From: a virus
Length of the DNA stretch: 32,889 nt
Strand: one strand, 5' to 3'
Virus record (IMG/VR): IMGVR_UViG_3300020578_000267
Span: 1-32,889 of that record
Each line of letters starts with the position of its first letter. Within the stretch, counting starts at the first letter, position 1. Of this stretch, positions 1 to 9,400 are shown one piece after another. A program made the position numbers and the translations under genes. The notes beneath the pieces are model-generated. The model did no database searches and was not told the DNA's origin. It saw only the letters and a list, made by a program, of their open reading frames with translations.

Positions 1-111
1 TATATACCTGGAAAACCCAAACTGACTCGTCAAGGTATGGGAACTGGAACTAAATATGCTGCAACAAGCCGTAACAAGGCTCGTAAACCTTATCGAGGAC
101 AAGGAAAATGA
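1..111 (+). CDS. Small basic phage protein, 5' end cut off by window
   Basis: Frame 1 is open from the first base to TGA at 109-111 and gives the last 36 residues of a protein. It is strongly basic (many Lys and Arg) and Gly-rich, with GKPKLTRQGMGTGTKY near the visible start and a YRGQGK C-terminus. It looks like a short nucleic-acid-tolerant or virion-associated peptide of the kind found between baseplate genes in T4-like cyanophages, but I cannot name it and no catalytic motif is visible. Its stop overlaps the next start (ATGA), so the two are probably translationally coupled. How much of the N-terminus is missing cannot be seen. Confidence 0.6.
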   Translation, partial: YIPGKPKLTRQGMGTGTKYAATSRNKARKPYRGQGK

Positions 112-218
112 GTAAAACTCAAAGAACAGTAAGAGAGGGTAATCTTTGCCGACCAGATAAAAGATATAAAGGTATCAAAACTCAAGCAAAAGCAAATAAA
201 GGCAAAAAGTCTAAATAA
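108..218 (+). CDS. 36-aa basic peptide of unknown function
   Basis: ATG at 108 overlaps the upstream TGA by ATGA and the frame closes with TAA at 216-218. A GAGG Shine-Dalgarno-like sequence lies at 95-98, nine bases before the ATG, supporting real translation despite the small size. The peptide begins MSKTQRTVREGN and ends in a run of Lys, Gly and Ser (KANKGKKSK), so it is highly positively charged. There is one Cys (position 14) and no membrane segment. Coupling to the preceding basic protein suggests the two act together, perhaps in packing or assembly, but this is only inference. The end of the gene overlaps a late-promoter-like CTAAATA. Confidence 0.5.
   Translation: MSKTQRTVREGNLCRPDKRYKGIKTQAKANKGKKSK
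211..217 (+). promoter_or_regulatory. Late-promoter-like CTAAATA before the 51-aa gene
   Basis: The CTAAATA motif overlaps the last two codons of the 36-aa peptide gene and lies 29 bases before the ATG at 247. NTAAATA is the -10-like late promoter of T4-type phages (sigma gp55), and CTAAATA is a form I associate with T4-like cyanophages. The motif is short and AT-rich DNA will contain chance copies. The call rests on its location at a gene junction. Confidence 0.45.
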
Positions 219-246
219 TTTAAGTTTTATTTTATAAAAACTAACC

Positions 247-402
247 ATGGAAGAGTTAACACCTAAAGTTGGACCAAATCTTTCCGATTCTCCGGAAATA
301 CCTCCCGAGACCGCACATGTATTTGGATATGATGTTGCTTCTCAAGCTAGAACTGCACCCGTAATTAAACCAAATCCTAACTCACCATTAGCTGCAGGTT
401 GA
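247..402 (+). CDS. 51-aa Pro-rich peptide of unknown function
   Basis: ATG 247 to TGA 400-402 encodes 51 residues starting MEELTPKVGPNLSDSPE. It is rich in Pro and Asn, acidic in the first half and closes with PNSPLAAG. It has no transmembrane segment or recognised domain, and its composition suggests an extended or disordered peptide. No Shine-Dalgarno sequence is obvious, but the frame fills the gap between two other genes exactly, with one base separating its stop from the next start at 404. That compact fit and the CTAAATA motif upstream are the main support. It might be a small structural or assembly peptide; this is not established. Confidence 0.45.
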   Translation: MEELTPKVGPNLSDSPEIPPETAHVFGYDVASQARTAPVIKPNPNSPLAAG

Positions 403-403
403 T

Positions 404-871
404 ATGAACGAAAAAGAGGCATACATTCATGAATGGGCTAACGAAGTAGCCAAAGAAAGAGAAGAACTTGGTGGTTTTTCTGTTTGTCCGTATGCTTCTA
501 AGTCAAATACTAAAATTGTGGAATGTCCAATTGATGAGATTGTACCTGAACCTGGGTATGATGTCATCATTTTTATTGTAGATGACTTTTGGAGACTCGA
601 TATAGTTAAAAAATGGGCAGAGGTTTACAATAAAAAGTTCCCTTACTACACATTTCTTGAAGATTGTGCGTCTCAACCCACTTTTATCAACGGAGTTCAG
701 ACAAATAATAAGAAATTTAACTTAATTTTGTGTCAATCTAAGGCAAAATTGAGCAAAATTCGCAAAAAATTAGCAAAAACCGAGTATTATACGTATTGGA
801 AAGAGGAATATCTTAAGAAAATACTTGGAGATGAGTATGAATCAATAATGGTAGAAGAAATTTCGGGATAG
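404..871 (+). CDS. 155-aa conserved-type phage protein, function unknown
   Basis: The protein has 155 residues and starts MNEKEAYIHEWANEVAKERE, an amphipathic helix. It is followed by GGFSVCPYASKS (about residues 23-34) and a hydrophobic strand YDVIIFIVDDFW (about 52-63). The C-terminal third is Lys- and Tyr-rich and helical (KLSKIRKKLAKTEYYTYWKE). The early CPYA segment after a helix, followed by a strand, resembles the CPFA region of the DUF1415 family, but the similarity is short and I do not assign the family. Three further Cys residues are present. It sits one base after the 51-aa gene and just upstream of the wedge genes, so an accessory or assembly role is possible. It is soluble by appearance. 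Confidence 0.75.
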   Translation: MNEKEAYIHEWANEVAKEREELGGFSVCPYASKSNTKIVECPIDEIVPEPGYDVIIFIVDDFWRLDIVKKWAEVYNKKFPYYTFLEDCASQPTFINGVQTNNKKFNLILCQSKAKLSKIRKKLAKTEYYTYWKEEYLKKILGDEYESIMVEEISG

Positions 872-885
872 CAACCCCGTAAAAA

Positions 886-908
886 GTTCTGATTTAACAA
901 ATCAGGAG
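886..908 (+). promoter_or_regulatory. Hairpin that buries the ribosome binding site of the next gene
   Basis: CTGATTT (889-895) and AAATCAG (899-905) pair perfectly around a three-base loop AAC, and 888/906 (T-G) and 887/907 (T-A) can extend the stem. The downstream arm contains AGGAG at 904-908, the Shine-Dalgarno of the gene starting at 914 (five-base spacing). No U-run follows, so this is not a terminator. Translational control by sequestering the site is inferred. Confidence 0.5.
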
Positions 909-913
909 CTAAA

Positions 914-1153
914 ATGTCAAATCTACCAGTCGATAGAGACTCTAATTACATGAAAACCATGTGGGGGACCGTAAAATTAGTTACAGATTACTATGAAGTC
1001 CCTAAGAATAGAATTATTCAAGAAGTAATGTATGATCGTGCGCCTAAACATGATCTGATGAGACAAACAGACCTTCATGAAAAAATTCGCAATGATGAAG
1101 ATTATGATGATTGGGAGTATGGAACCGAGCCAGTTTACGGTAAAAAGTGGTAA
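914..1153 (+). CDS. 79-aa phage protein of unknown function
   Basis: ATG 914 is preceded by a good AGGAG at 904-908, which fixes the start. The 79-residue product begins MSNLPVDRDSNYMKTMWGTV and ends in an acidic, aromatic tail with EDYDDWEYGTEPVYG. It is soluble and probably helical in the middle (KNRIIQEVMYDRAP). No domain is recognised. It lies directly upstream of the gp25 gene and is the last gene before the late-promoter motif at 1172, so it belongs to the small-gene cluster rather than to the wedge operon. Its ribosome binding site can fold into a hairpin, suggesting that expression may be tuned at translation. Confidence 0.7.
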   Translation: MSNLPVDRDSNYMKTMWGTVKLVTDYYEVPKNRIIQEVMYDRAPKHDLMRQTDLHEKIRNDEDYDDWEYGTEPVYGKKW

Positions 1154-1171
1154 TAATGTCTTATACATATA

Positions 1172-1178
1172 ATAAATA
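1172..1178 (+). promoter_or_regulatory. Late-promoter-like ATAAATA before gene 25
   Basis: ATAAATA at 1172-1178 lies in the only real intergenic gap here, between the 79-aa gene (stop ending 1153) and the gp25 ATG at 1194, 15 bases upstream of that start. It matches the core of the T4-type late promoter TATAAATA (here AATAAATA). It would drive the 25 - 6 - 7-like unit. The motif is seen directly; its function is inferred. Confidence 0.55.
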
Positions 1179-1193
1179 CCCTTAGTTTGAGTT

Positions 1194-1592
1194 ATGACCA
1201 GGATTTCTCGCAAATTTAAGGACATCAGTCTTTCTTTTGTAAGAAATCCTGTAAATAGTGATATTTTGTCATTAAATGACTCTGATGCTATTAAAAAATC
1301 TATTATAAATTTAGTCAGAACAAGAGTTGGAGAAAGATTTTTTAACAGTCTATTGGGAACACAAGTTGAAAATTCAATATTTGAACTTCAAACACCAGAA
1401 CTGGCATCTTCTTTAGAACTTGAAATAAAAACTTTATTAAAAAACTACGAACGAAGAATTTTTGTGAATTCTATTTTAGTTACATATCCAGAAGAATCAA
1501 ATGAACTAAATGTTCGTCTTTCTTATGATATACTTGGATTGCCCGTCCCGATTCAAACTATAGATTTTATTTTACAACCTACTAGAGTCTAA
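1194..1592 (+). CDS. 25: Baseplate wedge protein gp25 (GPW/gp25 family)
   Basis: The gene encodes 132 residues, the same length as T4 gp25. This small wedge component sits in the inner ring of the baseplate with gp6 and gp53 and resembles the tail-sheath handshake fold. Recognition rests on N-terminal RKFKDISLSFVRNPVNSDI, the helix DAIKKSIINLVRTRVGERFF with the family's GER turn, the following LLGTQVENSIFEL, and a C-terminal beta region ELNVRLSYDIL. There is an in-frame stop just upstream, so ATG 1194 is the first possible start; no strong Shine-Dalgarno is seen. The stop overlaps the gp6 start as TAATG, which implies coupled translation of two partner proteins. Confidence 0.93.
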   Translation: MTRISRKFKDISLSFVRNPVNSDILSLNDSDAIKKSIINLVRTRVGERFFNSLLGTQVENSIFELQTPELASSLELEIKTLLKNYERRIFVNSILVTYPEESNELNVRLSYDILGLPVPIQTIDFILQPTRV

Positions 1593-3460
1593 TGTCATTC
1601 AATCAATTTACAAATTTAGACTTCGGGGATCTACGAGTTCAAATCAAAGATTACTTGCGTTCCAACAGTAATTTTACTGATTTTGACTTTGAGGGGTCTA
1701 ATTTTTCAACATTGATTGATTTATTAGCGTATAATAGTTACATTACTGCCTACAATACTAACATGGCAGTTAATGAAACATTCTTAGACAGTGCAACTCT
1801 TAGAGAAAATGTAGTTGCTCTTGCACGTAATATTGGATATGTACCAAGATCTAAAAGATCGTCAAAAGCTAAAATTACTTTTAGCGTTGATATGAGTCAG
1901 ACTAATGCAAGAACAGTCAAAATTAATGCAGGTCAAGTAGCCCTTGGCGCTGTAACAAATGGTAATTCTATTTTTTCAATACCTGAAGATGTAATTACTC
2001 CAGTAAATTCAGACGGAGTTGCATTATTTGAAAATTTAGAAGTATATGAAGGAGTATATTTAACTAGTACTTTTATTGTAGATTCTTCTCAAAAAAATCA
2101 ACGATTTATTCTACCAAATGTAAATATTGATACTACTACTATTCGAATTAAATCTACCAATCAAGTAACAGAAGTTTATAGCGCTTATAATAATATTTTA
2201 AATATTGGAAAAGATTCTAGAATATTTTTGATACAAGAAGTATCAGATGAAAAATATGAAATTATTTTTGGTGATAACATAGTAGGTAAAAGACCCACCA
2301 GCGGAAGTAGGATAGAAGTAAGTTATATTGTAACAAATGGAACTCTTGGTAATGGTGCTAATAATTTCACATTTTCTGGTAGATTGATCGATAATAATTT
2401 ATTAGATGTAACATCTGGAATTTCTCTAGTAATAACTGAGTCTTCTTCTCAGAACGGTGATAATATTGAAAGTTTAGATTCAATTAAATACTTAGCCCCA
2501 AGGGTATATGCATCACAATTTCGTGCAGTAACCGCTAATGATTACAAAGGACTAATACCATACATATATTCTAACGTTGATTCTGTAACTTCTTATGGTG
2601 GAGAAGAGTTAGAACCCCCAGAATATGGGAAAGTTTTTATATCAATTAAACCCAGAAATGGTACTTTTTTATCAGAGATTACAAAATTAGATATTTTAAG
2701 AAATTTAAAACAATATTCAATCGCTGGTATAAGACCAGAAATAATAGATCTATCGTATCTATATGTTGAGGTTGATTCTACAGTTTATTATAATGTAAAT
2801 GCTTCAACCAGACCAGAATTAGTTCGCACAAAAGTGTTAAATACATTAACATCTTATGCAAATTCAAGTGATGTCAATAATTTTGGAGGTAGATTTAAGT
2901 ATAGTAAGGTTGTTACTTTAATCGATGACTCAGATAAATCAATTACTTCAAATATTACAAAAGTAAGAATGCGAAGAGATCTAACCCCAGAATTCAATAC
3001 TTCTGCAACCTATGAACTTTGTTATGGGAATGAGGTTCATATTAAAAAAGATGGATATTCTGTAAAATCAACCGGATTTAAGATCAATGGTATAGCTGAA
3101 ACTTTATATATGGCTGATATTCAAGTCTCTGAAAATTCTGGAAAAATATTTTTCTTTAAATTGGAAAATAATATTCCAGTTATAGTTAAAAATACTGCAG
3201 GATCTATAAACTATAAAAAAGGTGACATATTATTAGATGTAGTTAATATTACATCAACATCTTTATCCAATGGTCTTATTGAAGTTCAAGCTGTTCCCGA
3301 ATCTAATGATATTATTGGACTGAAAGATTTATATTTACAAGTTGACGTTCAAAATTCTGTGGTAAATATGGTAGAGGATACAATAACCTCTGGTGAAAAT
3401 ATTTCCGCCACATTATATGTTCCAACTTCAAGTTATTTAAACGGTAAGTATACAAGATAA
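1592..3460 (+). CDS. 6: Baseplate wedge protein gp6 (baseplate J-like)
   Basis: The protein has 622 residues; T4 gp6 has 660. gp6 forms the dimeric inner ring of the baseplate and joins neighbouring wedges through gp25 and gp53. The N-terminal 100 residues carry typical gp6 signatures: FDFEGSNFSTLIDLLAYNSY, then NMAVNETFLDSATLRENV and ARNIGYVPRSKRSSKAKI. A beta-rich middle follows. The baseplate-J-like part spans roughly 310-490, starting at FRAVTANDYKGLIPYIYSNV and including GKVFISIKPRNG and GIRPEIIDLSYLYVEV. The gene overlaps the end of gp25 (TAATG) and ends one base before the gp7-like start, so the three are read as one unit from the motif at 1172. The last 130 residues are beta-rich and less recognisable. 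Confidence 0.93.
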   Translation: MSFNQFTNLDFGDLRVQIKDYLRSNSNFTDFDFEGSNFSTLIDLLAYNSYITAYNTNMAVNETFLDSATLRENVVALARNIGYVPRSKRSSKAKITFSVDMSQTNARTVKINAGQVALGAVTNGNSIFSIPEDVITPVNSDGVALFENLEVYEGVYLTSTFIVDSSQKNQRFILPNVNIDTTTIRIKSTNQVTEVYSAYNNILNIGKDSRIFLIQEVSDEKYEIIFGDNIVGKRPTSGSRIEVSYIVTNGTLGNGANNFTFSGRLIDNNLLDVTSGISLVITESSSQNGDNIESLDSIKYLAPRVYASQFRAVTANDYKGLIPYIYSNVDSVTSYGGEELEPPEYGKVFISIKPRNGTFLSEITKLDILRNLKQYSIAGIRPEIIDLSYLYVEVDSTVYYNVNASTRPELVRTKVLNTLTSYANSSDVNNFGGRFKYSKVVTLIDDSDKSITSNITKVRMRRDLTPEFNTSATYELCYGNEVHIKKDGYSVKSTGFKINGIAETLYMADIQVSENSGKIFFFKLENNIPVIVKNTAGSINYKKGDILLDVVNITSTSLSNGLIEVQAVPESNDIIGLKDLYLQVDVQNSVVNMVEDTITSGENISATLYVPTSSYLNGKYTR

Positions 3461-3461
3461 A

Positions 3462-6400
3462 ATGTCAGAAATTAAAAGAGTTAAAATTGATTCTATAATA
3501 GAATCACAAATCCCAGAGTTTTTAATAGAAGAATCTCCTCTTTTTGTAGAGTTTTTAAAACAATACTACCAATCTCTTGAACATCAGTCTGGAGCAATAG
3601 ATCTTGCTATAAATGTAAAAAAGTATAAAGATATCTCTCAATTCAATAAGTTAAATTTAACAGAATCTACAAAATTAACAAAAAATATTTTAAAATTTGA
3701 TACCTCAATAAATGTTATATCTACTGATGGGTGGCCATCAACATATGGATTATTAAAAATAGATAATGAGATCATTACATATACATCAAAAACCAATACT
3801 ACCTTCGAGGGTTGTATTCGAGGATTTAGTGGGATTGATGCCATTAATTCTATAAAAAATTCCGAGTTTTTAAATTTTGTTTCTACATCATCTGAAGAAC
3901 ATCTTGAAAATTCTATTGTTTTAAATTTAAGCAATCTTTTTCTTTTAAAGTTTTTTGAAAAGTTTAAGTCGGAATTTTTTCCTGGATTTGAAGATAGAGA
4001 CTTTAACGAAGAAATTTCAATTGAAAATGTTTTAACTAGTGCTCGAGATTTTTATAGCTCTAAAGGAACAGATTCATCTTATAAATTACTATTCAAGGTT
4101 TTATTCGGTACTGATGTTGAGGTAATAAAACCACAAGATTATACATTAATACCATCATCAAATCCATATTTTACTACGAAAAATATTCTAGTAGAAAAAA
4201 TTTCCGGTGGAAATCCTACAGATATTAGGGGTAATTTTTTATATCAAAATTTAACTGGCATAGGAACTGTCAGCGCTTCAATTTATAATATTGAGTATAG
4301 ACCTGTAGACAAAAAACAATTTTATGAAATATCTTTAGACTCTACTTCTTTTAGTGGTAACTTTGAAGTTTCGGGTAAAACTAAATTATTAGAAGACACT
4401 CCAATAGGATCAAATACTGTTTTGGTAGATTCAACTATTGGATTTTCAAAAACTGGTAAAATTCTTGTAAAACCAGAAAATTCCGATTTTATTGAATTGT
4501 CTTATACTGATATAACCACGAATCAATTTTTGGGTGTAACTGGAATAACTAAAAATTTAACATTTGGACTAGATGTTATAGAAGAAAAATTTGCTTTTAG
4601 TTATATTGGTATTGGAAATACCTCAGAAGTTAAATTTAGAGTTATTAATGTTATTGATAAAGTTGATTTTTCAAAAACAAAAAGTCTTAGAATAAATGAT
4701 AAAGTAAAATTATCTGGATTTGGAAAAAATTTAGCAGATGAAGTATCTTCTAATAATTGGATTTATAATATTCCAACTGAACACAATGTAAAAAGTCTTT
4801 CTCAAGTTGCTAACAACAGATATAGAATTATACTATTTGATGAGATTTCTTTTTATCAAAATGAAAACATAATTTTAGTCGATCAAAATAATAATTTTAG
4901 TGACGCTAGTATTTTATCTGTTGAGTATAATTCTTCAGATAAAATAAGAAAATATACTAATAGAATCTTAGTTCAGTCGGGTCTCAGTGCCTCATTTGAT
5001 TTAACTAGAATAAAATCTATAAGAAAAAAAATATATAAGTCTAATCATTATTCAAATTATTTTCCAGAAGTTACTTCGATTCCGGCTGGAATCCAAAACA
5101 CTTATGTTGATTCCAAACATGAAAATTTTTATGTAACTTCAACTGGATTACCAAATTATCCTATTTTTTCAACTGATAATAAACAAATAATTTCTACGCA
5201 ATCACCATCATTATCATTATTGCCACAAACATTTGGATCCGGAATCACATCAATATTTTATGTACAAAATCACCAATTGATAAATGGTGATTTCATATAT
5301 TATAATTCTTTCACTCCAGAAAGTGGAATATCAACCGGATATTATTATGTAACCAAAATTGATTCAAATTCTATTAAATTATCTTATAGTAAATCTGATA
5401 TTTTTTCCAAAAAGTATATTACATCAAATTCTGATATATCATCTGATACAATAGTTAAAGCCGGATTTGAAAATAAAATTTTAAGAAATCAAAAAATACT
5501 TAAAAAGTTTCCTTTACAAAAACAATCTACTTTATTTGATGATATTAATAAAAGAAAAACTACAAATAGGCCAATAGGTTTATTAGTAAATGGAGTTGAA
5601 ATATTATCTCCAACTTTATTCGATGAAAATATTTATTACGGAGCAATACAATCTATTGAAGTTATAAATTCTGGAAAAAACTATGATATTGTAAATACCC
5701 CTTCAATTGAAATTAAGGATGAAGTTGGATCGTCTGTAAAAGCACATCTTAACTTATCTGGAAGTATTAAAAAAGTAAAAATTATTTCTGCTGGTGTTGG
5801 TTATAAAGAGAAACCAAAAATTACTATTAGTGGTGGCAATGGAAAGGGTTGTGCTTTAGATTGCAATTTAGTAAGTTCAAGACTTAGATTTGGATTTAAA
5901 GCAGATATTAATGTTAATTCTGTAGATAATACTATAACTTTTCTAGAAAATGTATTATTTGAAAATGGTGAAGAAATTATTTACGATTCAAATACTAACA
6001 ATGATGTGCCTGGATTAGTTAATGGATCTCGCTATTTTATTGGGTTTGTAACCCCCACAAAATTAAAAATTTATAATACACAACAAGATGCACTAAATTC
6101 AACTAATGTCATTGATATAACCGGAACAAGTTCTGGATTCCACTACTTCAGTAGTTTAAAAAATAAAAATACAATTACCGAAGTATATGTTAAAGATCCT
6201 GGTGAAGGATACTCCAATAGAACTATTAAAGTCCCATCAATATTATCCGCTGATAACAGGACACTGGGAATTAATACATTTGATTCATATTTTTTTGCTA
6301 GAAAACACGGATTCTTAGATGGAGAACTTGTACAATATTCCACTACAGGAACAGTTATTTCTGGATTATCAACTTCTATCTACTATTATGTCGGGGTTAT

Positions 6401-9400
6401 TGATGACAATAAATTTAGATTGGCTCCAGCTGGGATTGGAACGACACAAACCAATGTACTTTTTCTTGAAAAAAGATTCGTAAAGTTTAATAATCTGGGA
6501 GTAGGTACTCATAGTGTATCTTATCCACCAATTAAAATATCTGTTGAAACAATCTCTGCAATTGGATCGACCACAATTATAAAACCTATACTTGAGCCTT
6601 TGGTATTGGGTAGTATAAACGATGTTTATGTTGAAGATGGTGGAGTTGGATTTGGTTGTACAGATATTATCAACTTTCATCGTAGACCAAATGTTGGAAT
6701 CTCTAGCATAAAATCGGAAGCAATACTACAACCTATCATTATTAATGGTAATATTGTTGATGTTAAAATTATTAATAAAGGCAGAGGATATAGAAAAGAC
6801 TCTGATATTATTATTTCTGGAAAGGGATCTTTTGCAGAAATTGATCCTATTATTGATTCTAACGGTAGATTATCCGCTGTTAATATCTTAAGAGGTGGCA
6901 TAGGATATGGTGTATCTACTACTCAACTTACATTACAAAATAGAGGATTAGATGCTAAATTTTTGGCAAATGTAACAGAATGGAAAATAAATCAAGTTGT
7001 AAAATTAAAAAATCAAATTTCCGTTAATGATGATGGAGTTTTATATCCAAATAAAAATGTAAACTTAGGACTTCAATTCGTTAATTTTTATATTCCTAAA
7101 AAACTTAGATATCAACTTTCTGATAATTTTACAGAAACCGATAAAGAAACTTCTGGAACATTAATACACTCTCCTATTTTAGGATTTGCTTATGATGGAA
7201 ATCCAATTTATGGTCCATATGGATTTAATTCTACTTTAGGTGGATTTGTAAGACAAATGAAATCAAGTTATATATTAAATTTGAATACAAACGAATCATT
7301 GAGACCACCTTTATTTGAACCCGGATACTTTGTTAATGATTTTACTTACAATGGATCTGGCGATCTGGATGAAAATAATGGAAGATTTTGCATAACCCCA
7401 CAATACCCTGATGGAACGTATGCTTATTTTTATTCAATAAGTGTAGATGCTGCAAAAAGATCTACTCCATCGTATCCCTATGTAGTTGCGAATAGTTTTT
7501 ATAATACTCCTGTAGAGGAGAATTTTTTACCAAAATATAATCAAGATTTAAATATTTTTACGAATGACCTAACCAGAAATATTGCACCATATTATTTGGA
7601 TAAACAAAATTCATTTTATAATTTAATTGATAAAGTTGTAGATGAATATAAACAAGAGTTCAGGATATTGGACATACAATCATCAGTTATTGATGATGTT
7701 GTAATATTTTCTGCAGGCCAAGATTATAAAGTTGAAGATGATATTATCCTCAATAATGAAAATACTTTCGGAAATGGTGCAAATCTTGTAATATCCGAGA
7801 TAGAAGGAAAAAAAATAAGCGGCCTTACAATATTAAAAAATAAGTTAGATAATGTTTCATTTGTAATAAGATCTAATAACATAACTGGGGTCGTGGATTA
7901 TCCACATCAAATCAGAAATAATGAAGTAGTTTCTATTTCTGGAATTTCAACTATTACCTCAAGTGGTTTGTCTGGACGAAGATCTGTCAAAGTTACTCAA
8001 AAATCGGTTCAATTATTAAAGAATATTGATGTAGTAGCTAATACGGGAATTTCTACAATTATTTTTGTAAAGGATGTCAGTGGATTTAGAGTTAATGATA
8101 CCGTAGCAATTGGTACAGAAAAATTATTAATTACTCGTATTTCTCCCGAAAGATCAGGATTTTATGTTAATCGTATTGAAAATACCGGCATTCATACTGC
8201 AGGCCTCGATACGGTGGATTTATTGCCAAAAAGATTTGAACTGAACTTAAAAGAACCACTTTCCGATTACACTTTTGAAAATACAGTTACTTTTTTTGAT
8301 CCAAAAGAATCTGTTGGAACAGGCACAGCCGGAGTAAGTAGAAATGTCGTTGGTCTTGGAACTTCTTCTTTTGTTTCAATATTTTTACCAAGTAAAAGTA
8401 TTTACATACCAGGGCATAGCTTTTTTACTGGTCAAGAATTAATTTATAATTGTGGATTAGGTGGAACATCTTTATATGTTAATAATGTAGGATCTGGACA
8501 ATCGTTTAGTTTACAACAAAATCAAAAAGTTTATGCAGTTAATCTAGGTAAAAATTATGTTGGATTATCAACCTTAGGATTCACTACTTCATCAGGGATA
8601 GGAACAAATTTAAACTCCTTAGAATTCTGGCCCTTAACAGAGGCCTTTGGTGTAGTTGGATCCGCTCATTCGTTAAGTACAACAAATAAGAAAATAACCG
8701 GTACAATTATAACATCTAGTGGAATTGTTACAACAAATGTTAGTCATGGATTAGTGACTGGAGATGAGGTATCAATTTCGCTTTCCAGCTCTATCGAAAA
8801 TGAAATCAAAATTAAATTTGACCAAATTAATAGAAAATTATTAGTAAATGAAATATCATTTTCTGATAGCAATGTTTCAATCTCAAATAATACTATTAAT
8901 TTATCTAGTTATGTTAATGAAATAAAAAATGGAGATAAAGTTACATATTTTGCTTCCACACCTATAGGAGGCCTGGCTAATGGTGCAACGTATTATGTAC
9001 TGAAAGAAGATGATGACAAAATAAAATTATGTTTATATGAAAGTGACACAAAAACTAATTCCGGATCTCAAAAAAATGTTATAGACTTTACAACTGTTGG
9101 ATCCGCATCACAAACTCTCTACTTCGTAAATCCACCATTAAAATTTATAAAAGGTGATAAAATTAAATTTAATTTATCTGATCCAAGTTTATTGAATATG
9201 GATATTAAATTTTATTCTGATACTTTTTATTCGAAACGATTGGATATTATTGGAAATAATATTAATGGATTTGCAATAGTCAATTCAGGAACTCCAGGAA
9301 CTAATGATGCTTATGTAACATTGGACACGTCTAATAAAAATTTTCCAACTATTTTATATTATAATTTAATATTTAAGAGTCCAATTGAAGAAAGTAAAAC

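Noticed and set aside
247-402. 51-aa peptide as a PAAR-type spike tip (gp5.4 position)
   Set aside because: It is too short and lacks the Pro-Ala-Ala-Arg pattern and the spaced Gly, Cys and His residues expected of that family.
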